A DNA stretch of 64,000 bases from JACCYX01 sp964610045 (GCA_964610045.1 CAZSUN010000002.1:48026-112025); one strand, 5' to 3'; shown: positions 55,571-64,000, numbered from the stretch's first letter. Notes: generated by a model not told the origin, from the sequence alone. Made by a program: numbers and translations.

Positions 55571-57919
55571 ATGGTCATGAGCAAGATGGTCGGTGCACGC
55601 GTGCGCCGCAAGGAAGACCCCCGACTTATCACCGGCGCGTCGACCTATGTAGACGACGTCAAACTGCCTGGAATCCTGCACGCCGCCTTTGTCCGGAGCC
55701 AGTACCCGCATGGCGTTCTCAACGGGGTCGATATCAGTGAAGCCGAGTCCGCCCCTGGCGTCGTTGCCATCCTGACCGGAGACAACCTCTCGCAGTACCT
55801 CACCAACATCGATACTGCCGGTCAGGGCGAAGATACCGGCGAGGAGGAAGCAAGTGACGGTGACGCCATTCCCGTGCCGCCAATCCGCCCCCTGGCGATC
55901 GGGAAGGTCCGGTTCGTTGGTGAAGCGATTGCGATGGTGGTGGCCGAAACCCGCGCCCAGGCAGTCGATGCCGCGGAACTCGTCCAGCCTGACATCGAAC
56001 CACTCGAACCTGTAACTGATGTCTTCGCAGCGCAGCAGGATGATGCCCCGCTGGTGTACGACGAGGTGCCGCACAACCTCGGTGCGACGGTCGGCGGCAA
56101 GCGCGGCGGCGATGTGGCAGCGGCTTTTGCAACTGCTCCATTCACCGTGAGCGCGCGCATCTCCTGCCAACGGTTGAGTGCCGTTCCGATGGAACCCCGC
56201 GCCGTGCTGGCGACCGTGGATCCGTTGACGCAGGGGCTCACTTTCTGGACGTCGACGCAGGCCCCGCACTGGAATCGGAATGACATCGCCGATGCGCTCG
56301 GGTTGCCACAGACCCAGGTGCGCTGTATCGCCCCGGAAGTTGGCGGTGGATTTGGTCAGAAGATCGGCGCCTACGCTGAGGATTACCTGGTATCCGGCGC
56401 GGCATTCAAGCTCAAGCGGCCGGTGAAGTGGATCGAGACACGTTCGGAGAACTTCCTCAGTAGCGCCCATGGCCGCAATCAGCTCGCCGACATCGAGGCA
56501 GCCGCCGACGAAAACGGCAGGATCCTTGCCCTGCGCGCGCACGTCATCGGTGACGCCGGAGCACTCCCGAAGGGCCTGGGACTCGCCTCCTCCACCTGGA
56601 TCATGTCAACTGGCTGCTACGACATTCCCGCTCTGGATTATGTGTGCGACACGGTATACACCACCACCGGCGCCAACCATGCCTATCGCGGCGCGGGAAG
56701 GCCGGAAGCCGCCTACTATATCGAGCGGATTGCGGACCTCGTTGCCGATGCAACCGGGCTCGACCCGGTACACGTTCGACGGGTCAATTTCATCCAGCCC
56801 GACAGGTTCCCGTTCACCACCCTCGCCGGCACCGAATACGACAGCGGTGACTACGACAAGGCGCTGACCCACGCGCTCGAACTCGTGGATTACGACAACC
56901 TGCGCAAGGAGCAGGCGGATTTGCGGGCACAGGGCCGGTACATCGGCATCGGGTTGGCCAGCTACGTCGAGATTTGCGGTTTCGGCCCGTACGAAAGTTC
57001 GACGGTCCGGGTCGAGCCGAGTGGCGCGGTGACGATCTTCACCGGCATCTCCCCGCACGGCCAGGGACAGGAGACGACCTTCGCCCAGATGGCGGCCGAT
57101 CACATCGGGGCCGATTTCGAAAGCGTCGTCGTCCAGCACGGCGATACCGGCAACACGCCCCAAGGCAACGGCACCATGGGTAGCCGCGGCCTGGCCGTGG
57201 GCGGTGCTGCCCTGATGCGGTCGCTGCGCAAGGTGCAGGACAAGGCGAAGCAGATCGCGGCACATCTGCTGGAAGCGTCGGTCGATGACATCGAGGTCGA
57301 AGACGGAGCATATCGTGTGCGCGGTGTGCCGACCCGGTCGGTCACCCTGGCCGAGATCGCGAGCCTCGCCTACAGCGGTTCGCTGCCGGATGAACTCGAC
57401 GCCGGACTGGAGTCAACCGATTTCTTCCGCCCGTCCGGTACGACCTTCCCGTTCGGGACGCATGTCGCGATCGTTGAAGTCATTCCGGACACTGGCGAGA
57501 TCAAGTTCCTGCGCTATGTGGCGGTGGACGACTGCGGCAAGATCATCAGTCCGATGCTGGTGACCGGACAGGTGCATGGCGGGCTCGCCCAGGGCATCGG
57601 CCAGGCTCTGTTCGAGGAGATGCACTACGACGCGTCTGGCGAGCTGCTGACGGGCACGTTGAACGATTACGTGGTTCCTCGCGCCGCCAACTTCCCGGAA
57701 TTCGAGTCCCACCACACCGAGACTCCGACCTACATCAACGAAATGGGTGCGAAGGGGATCGGTGAAGCCGCGACCATCGGTGCGACTCCAGCCACCGTCA
57801 ACGCGGTGATCGACGCTCTCGAGCCGTGGGGTATCACCCACCTCAACACCCCGTTCACGCCGGAGCGCGTCTGGCGCGCGATTCAGGAGTCCGGCCAGGA
57901 AACCGCTGCGGCAGACTGA
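55571..57919 (+). CDS. Form-II CoxL-like molybdenum hydroxylase large subunit
   Basis: A 782-residue xanthine-dehydrogenase/CO-dehydrogenase family subunit. The active-site loop is AYRGAGR (371-377), the form-II signature, rather than AYxCSFR of true CO dehydrogenase. The catalytic Glu is about residue 732 in GAKGIGEAATIG. VGGGFGQK and THVAIVEVIPDTGEI are further family motifs. The substrate is probably an N-heterocycle or aldehyde. Medium FAD (CoxM) and small iron-sulfur (CoxS) subunits are not adjacent. GGGAG is nine bases before the ATG; an alternative ATG is at 55577. Confidence 0.93.
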   Translation: MVMSKMVGARVRRKEDPRLITGASTYVDDVKLPGILHAAFVRSQYPHGVLNGVDISEAESAPGVVAILTGDNLSQYLTNIDTAGQGEDTGEEEASDGDAIPVPPIRPLAIGKVRFVGEAIAMVVAETRAQAVDAAELVQPDIEPLEPVTDVFAAQQDDAPLVYDEVPHNLGATVGGKRGGDVAAAFATAPFTVSARISCQRLSAVPMEPRAVLATVDPLTQGLTFWTSTQAPHWNRNDIADALGLPQTQVRCIAPEVGGGFGQKIGAYAEDYLVSGAAFKLKRPVKWIETRSENFLSSAHGRNQLADIEAAADENGRILALRAHVIGDAGALPKGLGLASSTWIMSTGCYDIPALDYVCDTVYTTTGANHAYRGAGRPEAAYYIERIADLVADATGLDPVHVRRVNFIQPDRFPFTTLAGTEYDSGDYDKALTHALELVDYDNLRKEQADLRAQGRYIGIGLASYVEICGFGPYESSTVRVEPSGAVTIFTGISPHGQGQETTFAQMAADHIGADFESVVVQHGDTGNTPQGNGTMGSRGLAVGGAALMRSLRKVQDKAKQIAAHLLEASVDDIEVEDGAYRVRGVPTRSVTLAEIASLAYSGSLPDELDAGLESTDFFRPSGTTFPFGTHVAIVEVIPDTGEIKFLRYVAVDDCGKIISPMLVTGQVHGGLAQGIGQALFEEMHYDASGELLTGTLNDYVVPRAANFPEFESHHTETPTYINEMGAKGIGEAATIGATPATVNAVIDALEPWGITHLNTPFTPERVWRAIQESGQETAAAD

Positions 57920-57973
57920 CGCCGATCATCATTCTGCGCATTGCCGCGCATGATTAGGTTGCTGAAGAGTACA

Positions 57974-58004
57974 AAGGGCTGCCGGGATTGACCCGGCAGC
58001 CCTT
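57974..58004. terminator. Strong bidirectional terminator
   Basis: GGGCTGCCGGG (57976-57986), loop ATTGA, CCCGGCAGCCC (57992-58002). AA/TT extends the stem to 13 bp. It sits between the convergent CoxL-like gene and argH. Confidence 0.85.
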
Positions 58005-58007
58005 CGA

Positions 58008-59492
58008 TTATCTCTCCGTGGTCCCGGGGCGGGTGAAAATTCGCTCCCAGGCAGACTCCTGCGCGGCGAACCATTCGCGTTGAGCGTCGATTGCTGCGCG
58101 GGCTCGCTCCAGTTCGCCACTCACGCGGTTCGGTGCGGTGCCACCAGGTATGTCCCGGAGCGCGACGCTCTCGTGCGCGGTCAACGCTGGCCGCTGCTGC
58201 CCAAAGACCGGGTGGATGGCGGTCCAGTCTTCCACCGACAGGTCACCAAATGTTCGCCCCTCGGCAATGCACTGCCCAACCAGGCGTCCGATCACGCTGT
58301 GCGCCTCGCGGAACGGGACGCCATGCTTCGCGAGCAGGTCGGCGGCATCGGTCGCGAGGGTGAAATCGGCGATCGCGGCAGCGGCCATCCGGTCTTCGTT
58401 GAAAGTGGTCGTACGAACCATCGGTGGGAACACATCGAGGAGCGCAATGATCGTGTCGACCGCGTCGAAGACCCCTTCCTTGTCCTCCTGCATGTCCTTG
58501 TTGTAGGTGAGTGGAAGACCCTTCAACGTGGTCAGGAGCGCCAGCAGGTCACCGAACACGCGGCCCGCCTTGCCCCGGCCGAGTTCCGCGATGTCGGCAT
58601 TCTTCTTCTGCGGCATGATCGAACTGCCGGTTGAGAACGCGTCCGACAACTCGATGAACCTGAACTCCCCCGACGACCAGAGGATGAGTTCCTCGCTCAG
58701 GCGGGAAATATGCATGGCGATCGTGGAGCAGACATACAGGGTATCGAGCGCAAAGTCGCGATCGGCAACGCCATCCATGCTGTTGGTTGTGACGCCGTCA
58801 AACCCGAGGTCGGCAGCGACGGATTCCCGGTCCAGCGGGAAGGATGTGCCGGCCAGGGCGCCAGACCCCAACGCGAGGACGTTGACTCGTCGGTGCGCAT
58901 CGCGCACGCGATCGATGTCACGCCGAAGCATTTCTACGTAGGCGTGGAGATGATGCGCGAGCAGGACAGGTTGCGCCCGCTGGAGGTGCGTGTAGCCGGG
59001 CATGACGGCGGTTGGGTGCGCCGTCGCCACCTCCAGCAACGCATCCGCGAACACGATCAGCCCGGCGCCGATCTCGATCAGGGCCCGCCGGGTCCAGAAC
59101 CGGAAATCGTTGGCCACCTGGTCGTTGCGGCTTCGGCCGGTGTGAAGCTTGCCGGTAACCGGGCCAACCAATTCGCGCAGCCGCCGCTCGACGCCGGTGT
59201 GGACATCCTCGTCTGCGAGGGTGAGCCGGAACTCGTCGCGATCCACCTCCGCCAGGATCTCCCATAGACCCGACTCGATCTCGGTTGCTTCGTCGAGGGC
59301 GACGATCCCCTGCCGCCCGAGCATCCGGACGTGGGCGATCGATGCACGGATATCCTCCCGCACCATACGGATATCGAACCCGACCGACGCGTTCAGCGCC
59401 TCGACCCGCTTGTCAGGCGATTCACTGAACCGGCCTCCCCAGGCCTTCGGGGTTCCGTGACCGATCGCGCCGGTGTCTTCGTGACTGGACAT
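58008..59492 (-). CDS. argH: Argininosuccinate lyase
   Basis: 494 residues. AWGGRFSESPDKRVEALNASV, KLHTGRSRNDQVANDF, MPGYTHLQRAQPVLLAHH and the catalytic loop GSSIMPQKKNADIAEL are all intact. It makes arginine and fumarate from argininosuccinate. Only four bases separate its stop from the terminator. argG is not in the window. It serves as the intact comparison for the diverged paralogue at 47756. Confidence 0.97.
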   Translation of the reverse strand: MSSHEDTGAIGHGTPKAWGGRFSESPDKRVEALNASVGFDIRMVREDIRASIAHVRMLGRQGIVALDEATEIESGLWEILAEVDRDEFRLTLADEDVHTGVERRLRELVGPVTGKLHTGRSRNDQVANDFRFWTRRALIEIGAGLIVFADALLEVATAHPTAVMPGYTHLQRAQPVLLAHHLHAYVEMLRRDIDRVRDAHRRVNVLALGSGALAGTSFPLDRESVAADLGFDGVTTNSMDGVADRDFALDTLYVCSTIAMHISRLSEELILWSSGEFRFIELSDAFSTGSSIMPQKKNADIAELGRGKAGRVFGDLLALLTTLKGLPLTYNKDMQEDKEGVFDAVDTIIALLDVFPPMVRTTTFNEDRMAAAAIADFTLATDAADLLAKHGVPFREAHSVIGRLVGQCIAEGRTFGDLSVEDWTAIHPVFGQQRPALTAHESVALRDIPGGTAPNRVSGELERARAAIDAQREWFAAQESAWERIFTRPGTTER

Positions 59493-59522
59493 GCGGGCTC
59501 ACTCCGTGGACTGATCGACATC

Positions 59523-59552
59523 GCCCGGAGCAATGTCCGGGCACACGCCCGG
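59523..59552 (-). promoter_or_regulatory. Mutually exclusive stems in the argH leader
   Basis: GCCCGGA (59523-59529) can pair with TCCGGGC (59536-59542). The overlapping CCGGGC (59537-59542) can instead pair with GCCCGG (59547-59552). Located 31-60 bases upstream of the argH start on the minus strand. Only 6-7 bp each; a regulatory switch is a guess. Confidence 0.3.
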
Positions 59553-59611
59553 TAGCGTACCAGCCTGCCGAACAGCAAGCCATGCCAGCCCGAGGATGCG
59601 CTGGATTGGCT

Positions 59612-59640
59612 TTGACAACAGTCAAGGGCGCCTCTACCAT
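59612..59640 (+). promoter_or_regulatory. Consensus promoter of the NodB-like gene
   Basis: TTGACA (59612-59617), 17-base spacer, TACCAT (59635-59640). Start would fall near 59647, within the palindrome that follows, 33 bases before the ATG. Confidence 0.65.
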
Positions 59641-59642
59641 GA

Positions 59643-59665
59643 AGTACGTACAGCGTGTACGTACT
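59643..59665. promoter_or_regulatory. Perfect palindromic operator candidate
   Basis: AGTACGTACA (59643-59652), spacer GCG, then the exact complement (59656-59665). It begins three bases after the -10 and covers the expected start site, the classic position for a dimeric repressor, for example of the TetR type. The regulator gene is not identified. Confidence 0.65.
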
Positions 59666-59679
59666 CTGAGAGGGCCGCA

Positions 59680-60687
59680 ATGGCTGCCGAACCCCTCCAC
59701 CCGAACGACCGTCTCACACGATCAGGTCGACCGTCTTCCGGCAAGGTGTTTGCGTGTTGCTGGCGCGGTCTCACGAATGCTCCAGGCCAATCGTGGCAAG
59801 GACTCCGGACGGTGCTACCGGCCGTGCTGATGCTGCCGATCGTGCTCGCCCTTGTTGCACCGGCCTCTGTCGCGGCCGAATCGGTGCGGGTCGTGGCAAC
59901 GGATGTGGTGAATGTGCGGGCATGCCCTGCAACAAGTTGCGACGTGATCGGGCACGCGAGCCTCGACGACACGCTGGATGTCAACGGCGATGTCGTCGAG
60001 GGGTTCTTGCCCGTGGTTTGGGGTGAACAACAGGGATATGTCTTCTCATTGTTTACGAATCAAGGTGGAGACGCACCATGGTTTCGTGAGGGGAGCAGCG
60101 ACTGCCGCCGTGTAGCGATCATCTTCGACATCGGCATCGGATATCCGCCGTCTGAACGAATTGTCCAGACGCTCCTCGCCTACAACGCAGATGCAACGAT
60201 GTTCCCGATGGGTCAATGGGCGCTGGACAACCCGGAGTTCCTGCGAATGTTAGCGGGATACGGCTTTCCCATCGGCACGCACGGTCACGGCGCGGTCTCC
60301 CTGCCTGACCTTCCAGACTCGGCAATCGAGTACGACCTGCAAACGTCGGTCGAGGCGATCGAATACGTCACCGGACAGCCCATCGAGCCCTACTTCACGC
60401 CATATGCCGCCGAGACGAGCGAACGCGTGCGGCGGGTCGCCAGCGACATGGGTCTGCTCCCGGTCGGTTGGCTGGTGCCGGCGGTGGACTATGACGATGA
60501 GGCAACCGCTGATTCCGTGTACCACCAGGTGATGGACAATGTGTACCCAGGGGCAGTGATCGAAATGCACCTGGACGGGCCTGCAACCGACTGGTCCACG
60601 GCTGACGCGCTCCCCCAAATCATTGAGGATCTATGGGCCAGTGGGTATGAACTGGTGACCATCCCGGAGCTGGTGAATCCGTGCTGA
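59680..60687 (+). CDS. Secreted SH3 + NodB-like (polysaccharide deacetylase) protein
   Basis: 335 residues. A signal or anchor segment (about 42-66) is followed by a bacterial SH3-like domain (SVRVVATDVVNVRACP to GYVFSLF, 68-125) and a NodB-fold domain (143 to end). NodB motifs are partly degraded. Motif 1 is FDIG (149-152) instead of FDDG, and motif 2 is THGHG (200-204) with no clear second metal His. TPYAAE and IEMHLDGPA mark motifs 3 and 5. Start ATG 59680 with AGAGGG six bases upstream. Catalysis is doubtful; cell-wall binding by the SH3 domain is likely. Confidence 0.82.
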   Translation: MAAEPLHPNDRLTRSGRPSSGKVFACCWRGLTNAPGQSWQGLRTVLPAVLMLPIVLALVAPASVAAESVRVVATDVVNVRACPATSCDVIGHASLDDTLDVNGDVVEGFLPVVWGEQQGYVFSLFTNQGGDAPWFREGSSDCRRVAIIFDIGIGYPPSERIVQTLLAYNADATMFPMGQWALDNPEFLRMLAGYGFPIGTHGHGAVSLPDLPDSAIEYDLQTSVEAIEYVTGQPIEPYFTPYAAETSERVRRVASDMGLLPVGWLVPAVDYDDEATADSVYHQVMDNVYPGAVIEMHLDGPATDWSTADALPQIIEDLWASGYELVTIPELVNPC

Positions 60688-60745
60688 CCAGTTCCCAGGA
60701 GAGCGACTGACGGGCGTGAACGAACGCACACTGACTCGTTTGGGC

Positions 60746-60751
60746 TATACT
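60746..60751 (+). promoter_or_regulatory. -10 candidate before the NurA-like gene
   Basis: TATACT at 60746-60751 would start RNA near 60758, 45 bases before the ATG at 60803. No good -35 at the expected distance. Confidence 0.3.
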
Positions 60752-60802
60752 CGCGACTAGGACACCCGTTCGACTTTTCCCCGCGCGAAAGTGGTTCACG
60801 GC

Positions 60803-61927
60803 ATGGTCGACCAATTCAGCATCCAGATTGCCCAAACCCGGCGGCTGATCGACCAGGTCACCACGATCCGGACATCCCTGGCGCGCCAAAGCATCCCCGT
60901 TGCCGACATGAGCCGCGCCGGATCGCTGGAAACCCGCCTCTCCTCGATCCAGGCAGTCAGCGATCTCCCTCGCACGGAGATCGTGCCGCTTCGCATCGAG
61001 AAGCTCGAGGGTCAAATCCGCGCCATCCGTATCGATGGTGACACGACCCGGCACAGCGGATTTCGGTACTTTCTCGACGGGAGCCAGCGCACGATCCCGA
61101 TATGTCGCGTCGGCCTGACGCCCATCGTCGTCGGACTCTCCGCCGCTGGCATACTCTACCGGGAAATCGGTCAGCAGCCGGCGCTGCTCGGCGAGGCAAC
61201 GCGGGTCAGCCAGACGTGGATCGTGCCGCGCGGTACTGGCGACCCACATGTCGACAAGCTGATACGGGAAATCGAGTCGACTGGCGGACGCGTGGCCGAC
61301 CCACTCGAAAACCGGCATGGCGAGCGACTTCCTGACTACGATCACCTCGTCGGTGACTACGGTCGCGTCCTCTCTGCCGCCTACGATGTCGCTGGCCGGA
61401 TGCGAGGTATCCAGGAACAGGAATCGCTTCGATACTGGGCGAACACGGTTTCCCCATACGACCCCAATCACTGGCTCGTGGTCGACGGCCGGCTGCTCAC
61501 CAACGTGCCGCGAGCGGTGGGTGTGGTCAAGGAGTTGCTGACCCAGCATCTCACCGGGAGGGAGGCGGTCTCGCTCTTCGATCTCCCGCAGGGATATCGG
61601 ACGACCGCGTTCCGGTATGTCAGCACCTTCCACGAGCCTGGCCCTGACGGCGAACCCGTTCCCTCAACCGGCAGGACGATGTGGTACATGCGTCTCTGGA
61701 GCGCGACTGGCATGGACGCCCGTCATTCGCTCATCCGGATCGAAGCGCCGCATGACGTGGAGTCCAGCGAACAGATTGACGAGATCTCGCGGTGGATCCT
61801 GACCGAGCGCCTCCCGCGGGCGACCGATGATCCACGCTGGCCGACCCTGCTCTATCCGATCCACTATCTGGAACGCATCCTGAAACGCCGGCTCGCTGAA
61901 ATTACCACAGGCTGGCCCTCAATATGA
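60803..61927 (+). CDS. NurA-like 5'-3' nuclease domain protein
   Basis: 374 residues from ATG 60803 (GTG 60791 possible). The NurA core begins at FLDGSQRTIPICRVG with Asp92, the first metal-binding residue of the family. WLVVDGRLLTN with Asp227 is the second acidic motif. An N-terminal helical segment (1-75) precedes it. NurA works with the HerA hexamer in resecting DNA ends; here the stop overlaps the start of a HerA-like ATPase (ATGA), supporting a two-protein complex. Confidence 0.82.
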   Translation: MVDQFSIQIAQTRRLIDQVTTIRTSLARQSIPVADMSRAGSLETRLSSIQAVSDLPRTEIVPLRIEKLEGQIRAIRIDGDTTRHSGFRYFLDGSQRTIPICRVGLTPIVVGLSAAGILYREIGQQPALLGEATRVSQTWIVPRGTGDPHVDKLIREIESTGGRVADPLENRHGERLPDYDHLVGDYGRVLSAAYDVAGRMRGIQEQESLRYWANTVSPYDPNHWLVVDGRLLTNVPRAVGVVKELLTQHLTGREAVSLFDLPQGYRTTAFRYVSTFHEPGPDGEPVPSTGRTMWYMRLWSATGMDARHSLIRIEAPHDVESSEQIDEISRWILTERLPRATDDPRWPTLLYPIHYLERILKRRLAEITTGWPSI

Positions 61928-64000
61928 GCCACACCACATCGGAAGCCGCCATGATCACCCACTCCGCGAATGGAACAGCCGACACCAGGATCACTGACGA
62001 CGCTCCAGGCCGTGCCTGGAAGCTGGACCAGTTCGCCGACCTGATCGACACCGTCACCGGCGAAATCGGACGCGTCGTGAGCAGCGAGAAGGAACCTGCC
62101 GGAGCACACGAGTTCTTTTTCTGGGCTGCGGACGACGCGCTGACCCTCGACGTCGGACACATCGTCGTCGCCTTCTCCGAGGAGGCCGCCGTCATTGGTG
62201 TCGTCGACACTCCCCGGCGCTACTCTGACCTGCGCTCCTTCCTCGACGACTATTTCGACCGCCACGTGGAACTCGCGCTCTCCGATGAAACACCGACCCC
62301 GAGACCCGAAATCCTGGTTTTCACGGTGCGGGTGCTGGCAACCCGACACATCCGTCGCGACGTGCAGTCACACCGCCCCGCGATCACGGGGCCTGTGTAC
62401 TTCGCAACCTCGACCGCCATCGAGCTTGCCCTGGGGACAGAGGGGTTCACTGGAGAGCGGATCCCGGCCCTGATGCATACGAATGGCAACTACCTGCGCA
62501 CCGAGAGCGGCGACATCGCCACCGATGTCGATGGATGGCCACGGTTTCAGCGAACGCCGCTCTACCTCGATGAAGACTACCTGCTGGGACCGGAGGCCGG
62601 TCACGCCAACTGGACCGGTCAGTCGGGTCTGGCGACCAAGACGTCGCACGCGCTCTTCCTGATCAGTTCAGTCTTCCAGACGATGCAACGGCAGACCGGG
62701 AAATCGGTCGCGGCGTTGATGTTCAACGTCAAGGGACCGGACCTGATCTGGCTGGACAAACCGGCGATTCCCACACCCGATCTGACCTCCGCCTACGACG
62801 CCGCTGGCTGCAAGCGCTTGTCGGAGGACGACATCGACGCCTACGCGGCGTTTGGCATCGACCCTGTGCCGTTTGACAACACCCGGATCTTCGCCCCGTT
62901 CCGGCCCGGATTCGAGCCAGACCTGATGAACGGCACTGTCATGCTGGAAGGCTTCTCCGCCCACCAGGGGCTCAACACCGAACGTAACCAGAAGGGAGAA
63001 ACCGACAGGGTCTACCCGATCCTCTGGTCGCTCGAAACAGCACTCTGGTGGCCGCACAAGGTCTTCGACTTCAACGACCTCGATGACAAACTCATGGGGT
63101 TCATCTACGAACTCCGGGAACGCAAGATCGGATCGCTCGCCAAACTGAATGCCCTCTGGGCGGAGATCGACGACTACTTCGCTGATGACGCCAATGGCGA
63201 CACCTGGCACGGGCATCACAAGGCGACGATTCGCAAGGCCCAGAATCGGTTCAAGAGTGTCCGGGAGAAACTCGGCGGTCTCCTGGCCGAAGGCGCGGTC
63301 AACTACGGGACCTGTCCGAAACACGATGACCGGTTCTTCACGAACGAACTCCGCGTGGTCGATATCTCGGCCTGCAACACCGTCGCCCAGGAGTTGATCG
63401 TCAGTTCCACGATCAACCGGATCTGGAAGCTGGCTGAAGCCAACGAACTTGGGGTAGACAAGCTGATCATCTTTGTGGACGAGCTCAACAAGTACGCCCC
63501 GGCGGGCGGCGAAGGCGGTGTGCGCGACACCCTTGTGGACATCGCCGCCAGGGGTCGCCACCTCAACGTCGTCCTGCTCGGCGCGCAACAGTTCCGGTCG
63601 AAGGTCGACAGCGAAATCCTCGGGAACTGCGGTACCTCGTTCTATGGCCGCATCGGCGACGAGGAAATCATCAACGCCGCATACCGCTCGATCTCGGAGA
63701 CGCAGCGGCAGGAACTGCTCGGCCTGCCAAAGGGCCGGATGCTGGTGCGCCACGCCCACTTCCGGGCCCCGTTGTTCGGGACGTTCCCGCATCCACCGAC
63801 CTTGCCTGGCGCTTTCGGTCAGCGCGTCTTCAACCGGGAAACGAAGACCTGGGATGCAGGCATCGCCCTGCACAAATCGCTCGATCGCCTGATGGGTCAC
63901 AAGGCGCCTTCCCTGGCCGACATCCGGATCGAGACTGGCGATCTTGAGCAGGACGAGATCGAGTCGGTGCGTGTCGAGATCGAACAGCGTTTCCGCGGCA
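61924..64000 (+). CDS. HerA-like DNA translocase ATPase, right-truncated
   Basis: The frame runs from ATG 61924 to the right edge (about 692 codons visible). A HerA/FtsK-superfamily ATPase with a beta-barrel-like N-domain. The P-loop region TGQSGLATKTS (231-241) is noncanonical: Ala-Thr-Lys-Thr instead of Gly-Ser-Gly-Lys-Ser/Thr. Walker B is LIIFVDELNKYAP with Asp519-Glu520, followed by IAARGRHLNVVLLGAQQ and an arginine-finger-like region near FYGRIGDEE. Overlaps the NurA-like gene. Predicted to pump DNA for nuclease processing. Confidence 0.85.
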   Translation, partial: MSHTTSEAAMITHSANGTADTRITDDAPGRAWKLDQFADLIDTVTGEIGRVVSSEKEPAGAHEFFFWAADDALTLDVGHIVVAFSEEAAVIGVVDTPRRYSDLRSFLDDYFDRHVELALSDETPTPRPEILVFTVRVLATRHIRRDVQSHRPAITGPVYFATSTAIELALGTEGFTGERIPALMHTNGNYLRTESGDIATDVDGWPRFQRTPLYLDEDYLLGPEAGHANWTGQSGLATKTSHALFLISSVFQTMQRQTGKSVAALMFNVKGPDLIWLDKPAIPTPDLTSAYDAAGCKRLSEDDIDAYAAFGIDPVPFDNTRIFAPFRPGFEPDLMNGTVMLEGFSAHQGLNTERNQKGETDRVYPILWSLETALWWPHKVFDFNDLDDKLMGFIYELRERKIGSLAKLNALWAEIDDYFADDANGDTWHGHHKATIRKAQNRFKSVREKLGGLLAEGAVNYGTCPKHDDRFFTNELRVVDISACNTVAQELIVSSTINRIWKLAEANELGVDKLIIFVDELNKYAPAGGEGGVRDTLVDIAARGRHLNVVLLGAQQFRSKVDSEILGNCGTSFYGRIGDEEIINAAYRSISETQRQELLGLPKGRMLVRHAHFRAPLFGTFPHPPTLPGAFGQRVFNRETKTWDAGIALHKSLDRLMGHKAPSLADIRIETGDLEQDEIESVRVEIEQRFRG

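Noticed and set aside
55253..56542. 429-residue minus-strand frame opposite the CoxL-like gene
   Set aside because: Typical high-GC antisense frame; the plus strand carries catalytic motifs through the same bases.
62668..63900. 410-residue frame on the minus strand opposite the HerA-like gene
   Set aside because: It is the shadow of a strongly conserved coding frame with Walker motifs; the antisense translation has no recognisable domain.
1..64000. CRISPR arrays, tRNA/rRNA genes, transposases, prophage
   Set aside because: No evenly spaced direct repeats, no cloverleaf with CCA-type ends, and no transposase or integrase motifs seen by reading; a tRNA scan would settle small cases.

Overview
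The window is GC-rich bacterial chromosome that is densely coded on both strands. No rRNA, tRNA, insertion sequence, integrase or CRISPR array was recognised. The gene set (C5-pathway hemA/hemL, coxD/coxE/XdhC maturation genes, a form-II CoxL-like molybdenum hydroxylase, Tat-exported solute-binding proteins, many GTG/TTG starts with clear Shine-Dalgarno sites, a NurA/HerA-type pair) fits a Chloroflexota lineage near Thermomicrobia/Sphaerobacter. That placement is inference from gene content, not a database result.

Layout. 1-4830: tandem TPM-domain + GT39 membrane glycosyltransferase modules, apparently a duplication. 5008-8951: alpha-glucan phosphorylase, then a divergent multi-pass glycosyltransferase. 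9071-14418 (minus): complete branched-chain amino acid type ABC importer (livJ-H-M-G-F order) with a consensus promoter and a hairpin after livJ. 14818-21618 (plus): FAD oxidoreductase, unknown protein, adenine deaminase, L-aspartate oxidase (nadB), folC. 21803-28012 (plus): sigma factor/RskA-like anti-sigma pair, then GT2, flippase-like membrane protein, methyltransferase and a membrane-tethered beta-propeller. 28066-32329: hemL and hemA (minus) and a divergent class III aminotransferase. 32387-36397 (minus): coxD-coxE-XdhC(N)-XdhC-MobA-like cassette for molybdenum hydroxylase maturation. 36539-43061: tsaB, tsaE, nitroreductase and thiL on the minus strand, with a sugar ABC importer on the plus strand between tsaB and tsaE. 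43193-47268 (plus): large Ski2-like helicase and a small alpha/alpha-toroid protein.

47756-57919: a strongly diverged argininosuccinate-lyase-like protein faces a BMP-family (nucleoside-type) ABC importer with a structured leader. Next come a LuxR-type regulator whose receiver domain has lost its phosphorylation residues, and a form-II CoxL-like subunit. Together with adenine deaminase and the maturation cassette this suggests, as inference, a purine or other N-heterocycle scavenging theme. 58008-64000: true argH (minus), then a secreted SH3/NodB-like protein under a textbook promoter with a perfect palindromic operator. Last are a NurA-like nuclease and a HerA-like ATPase that runs off the right edge.

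Most strands are organised as tight operons with 1-8 base overlaps. Convergent gene pairs are separated by strong hairpins (4941-4977, 40744-40769, 57974-58004).
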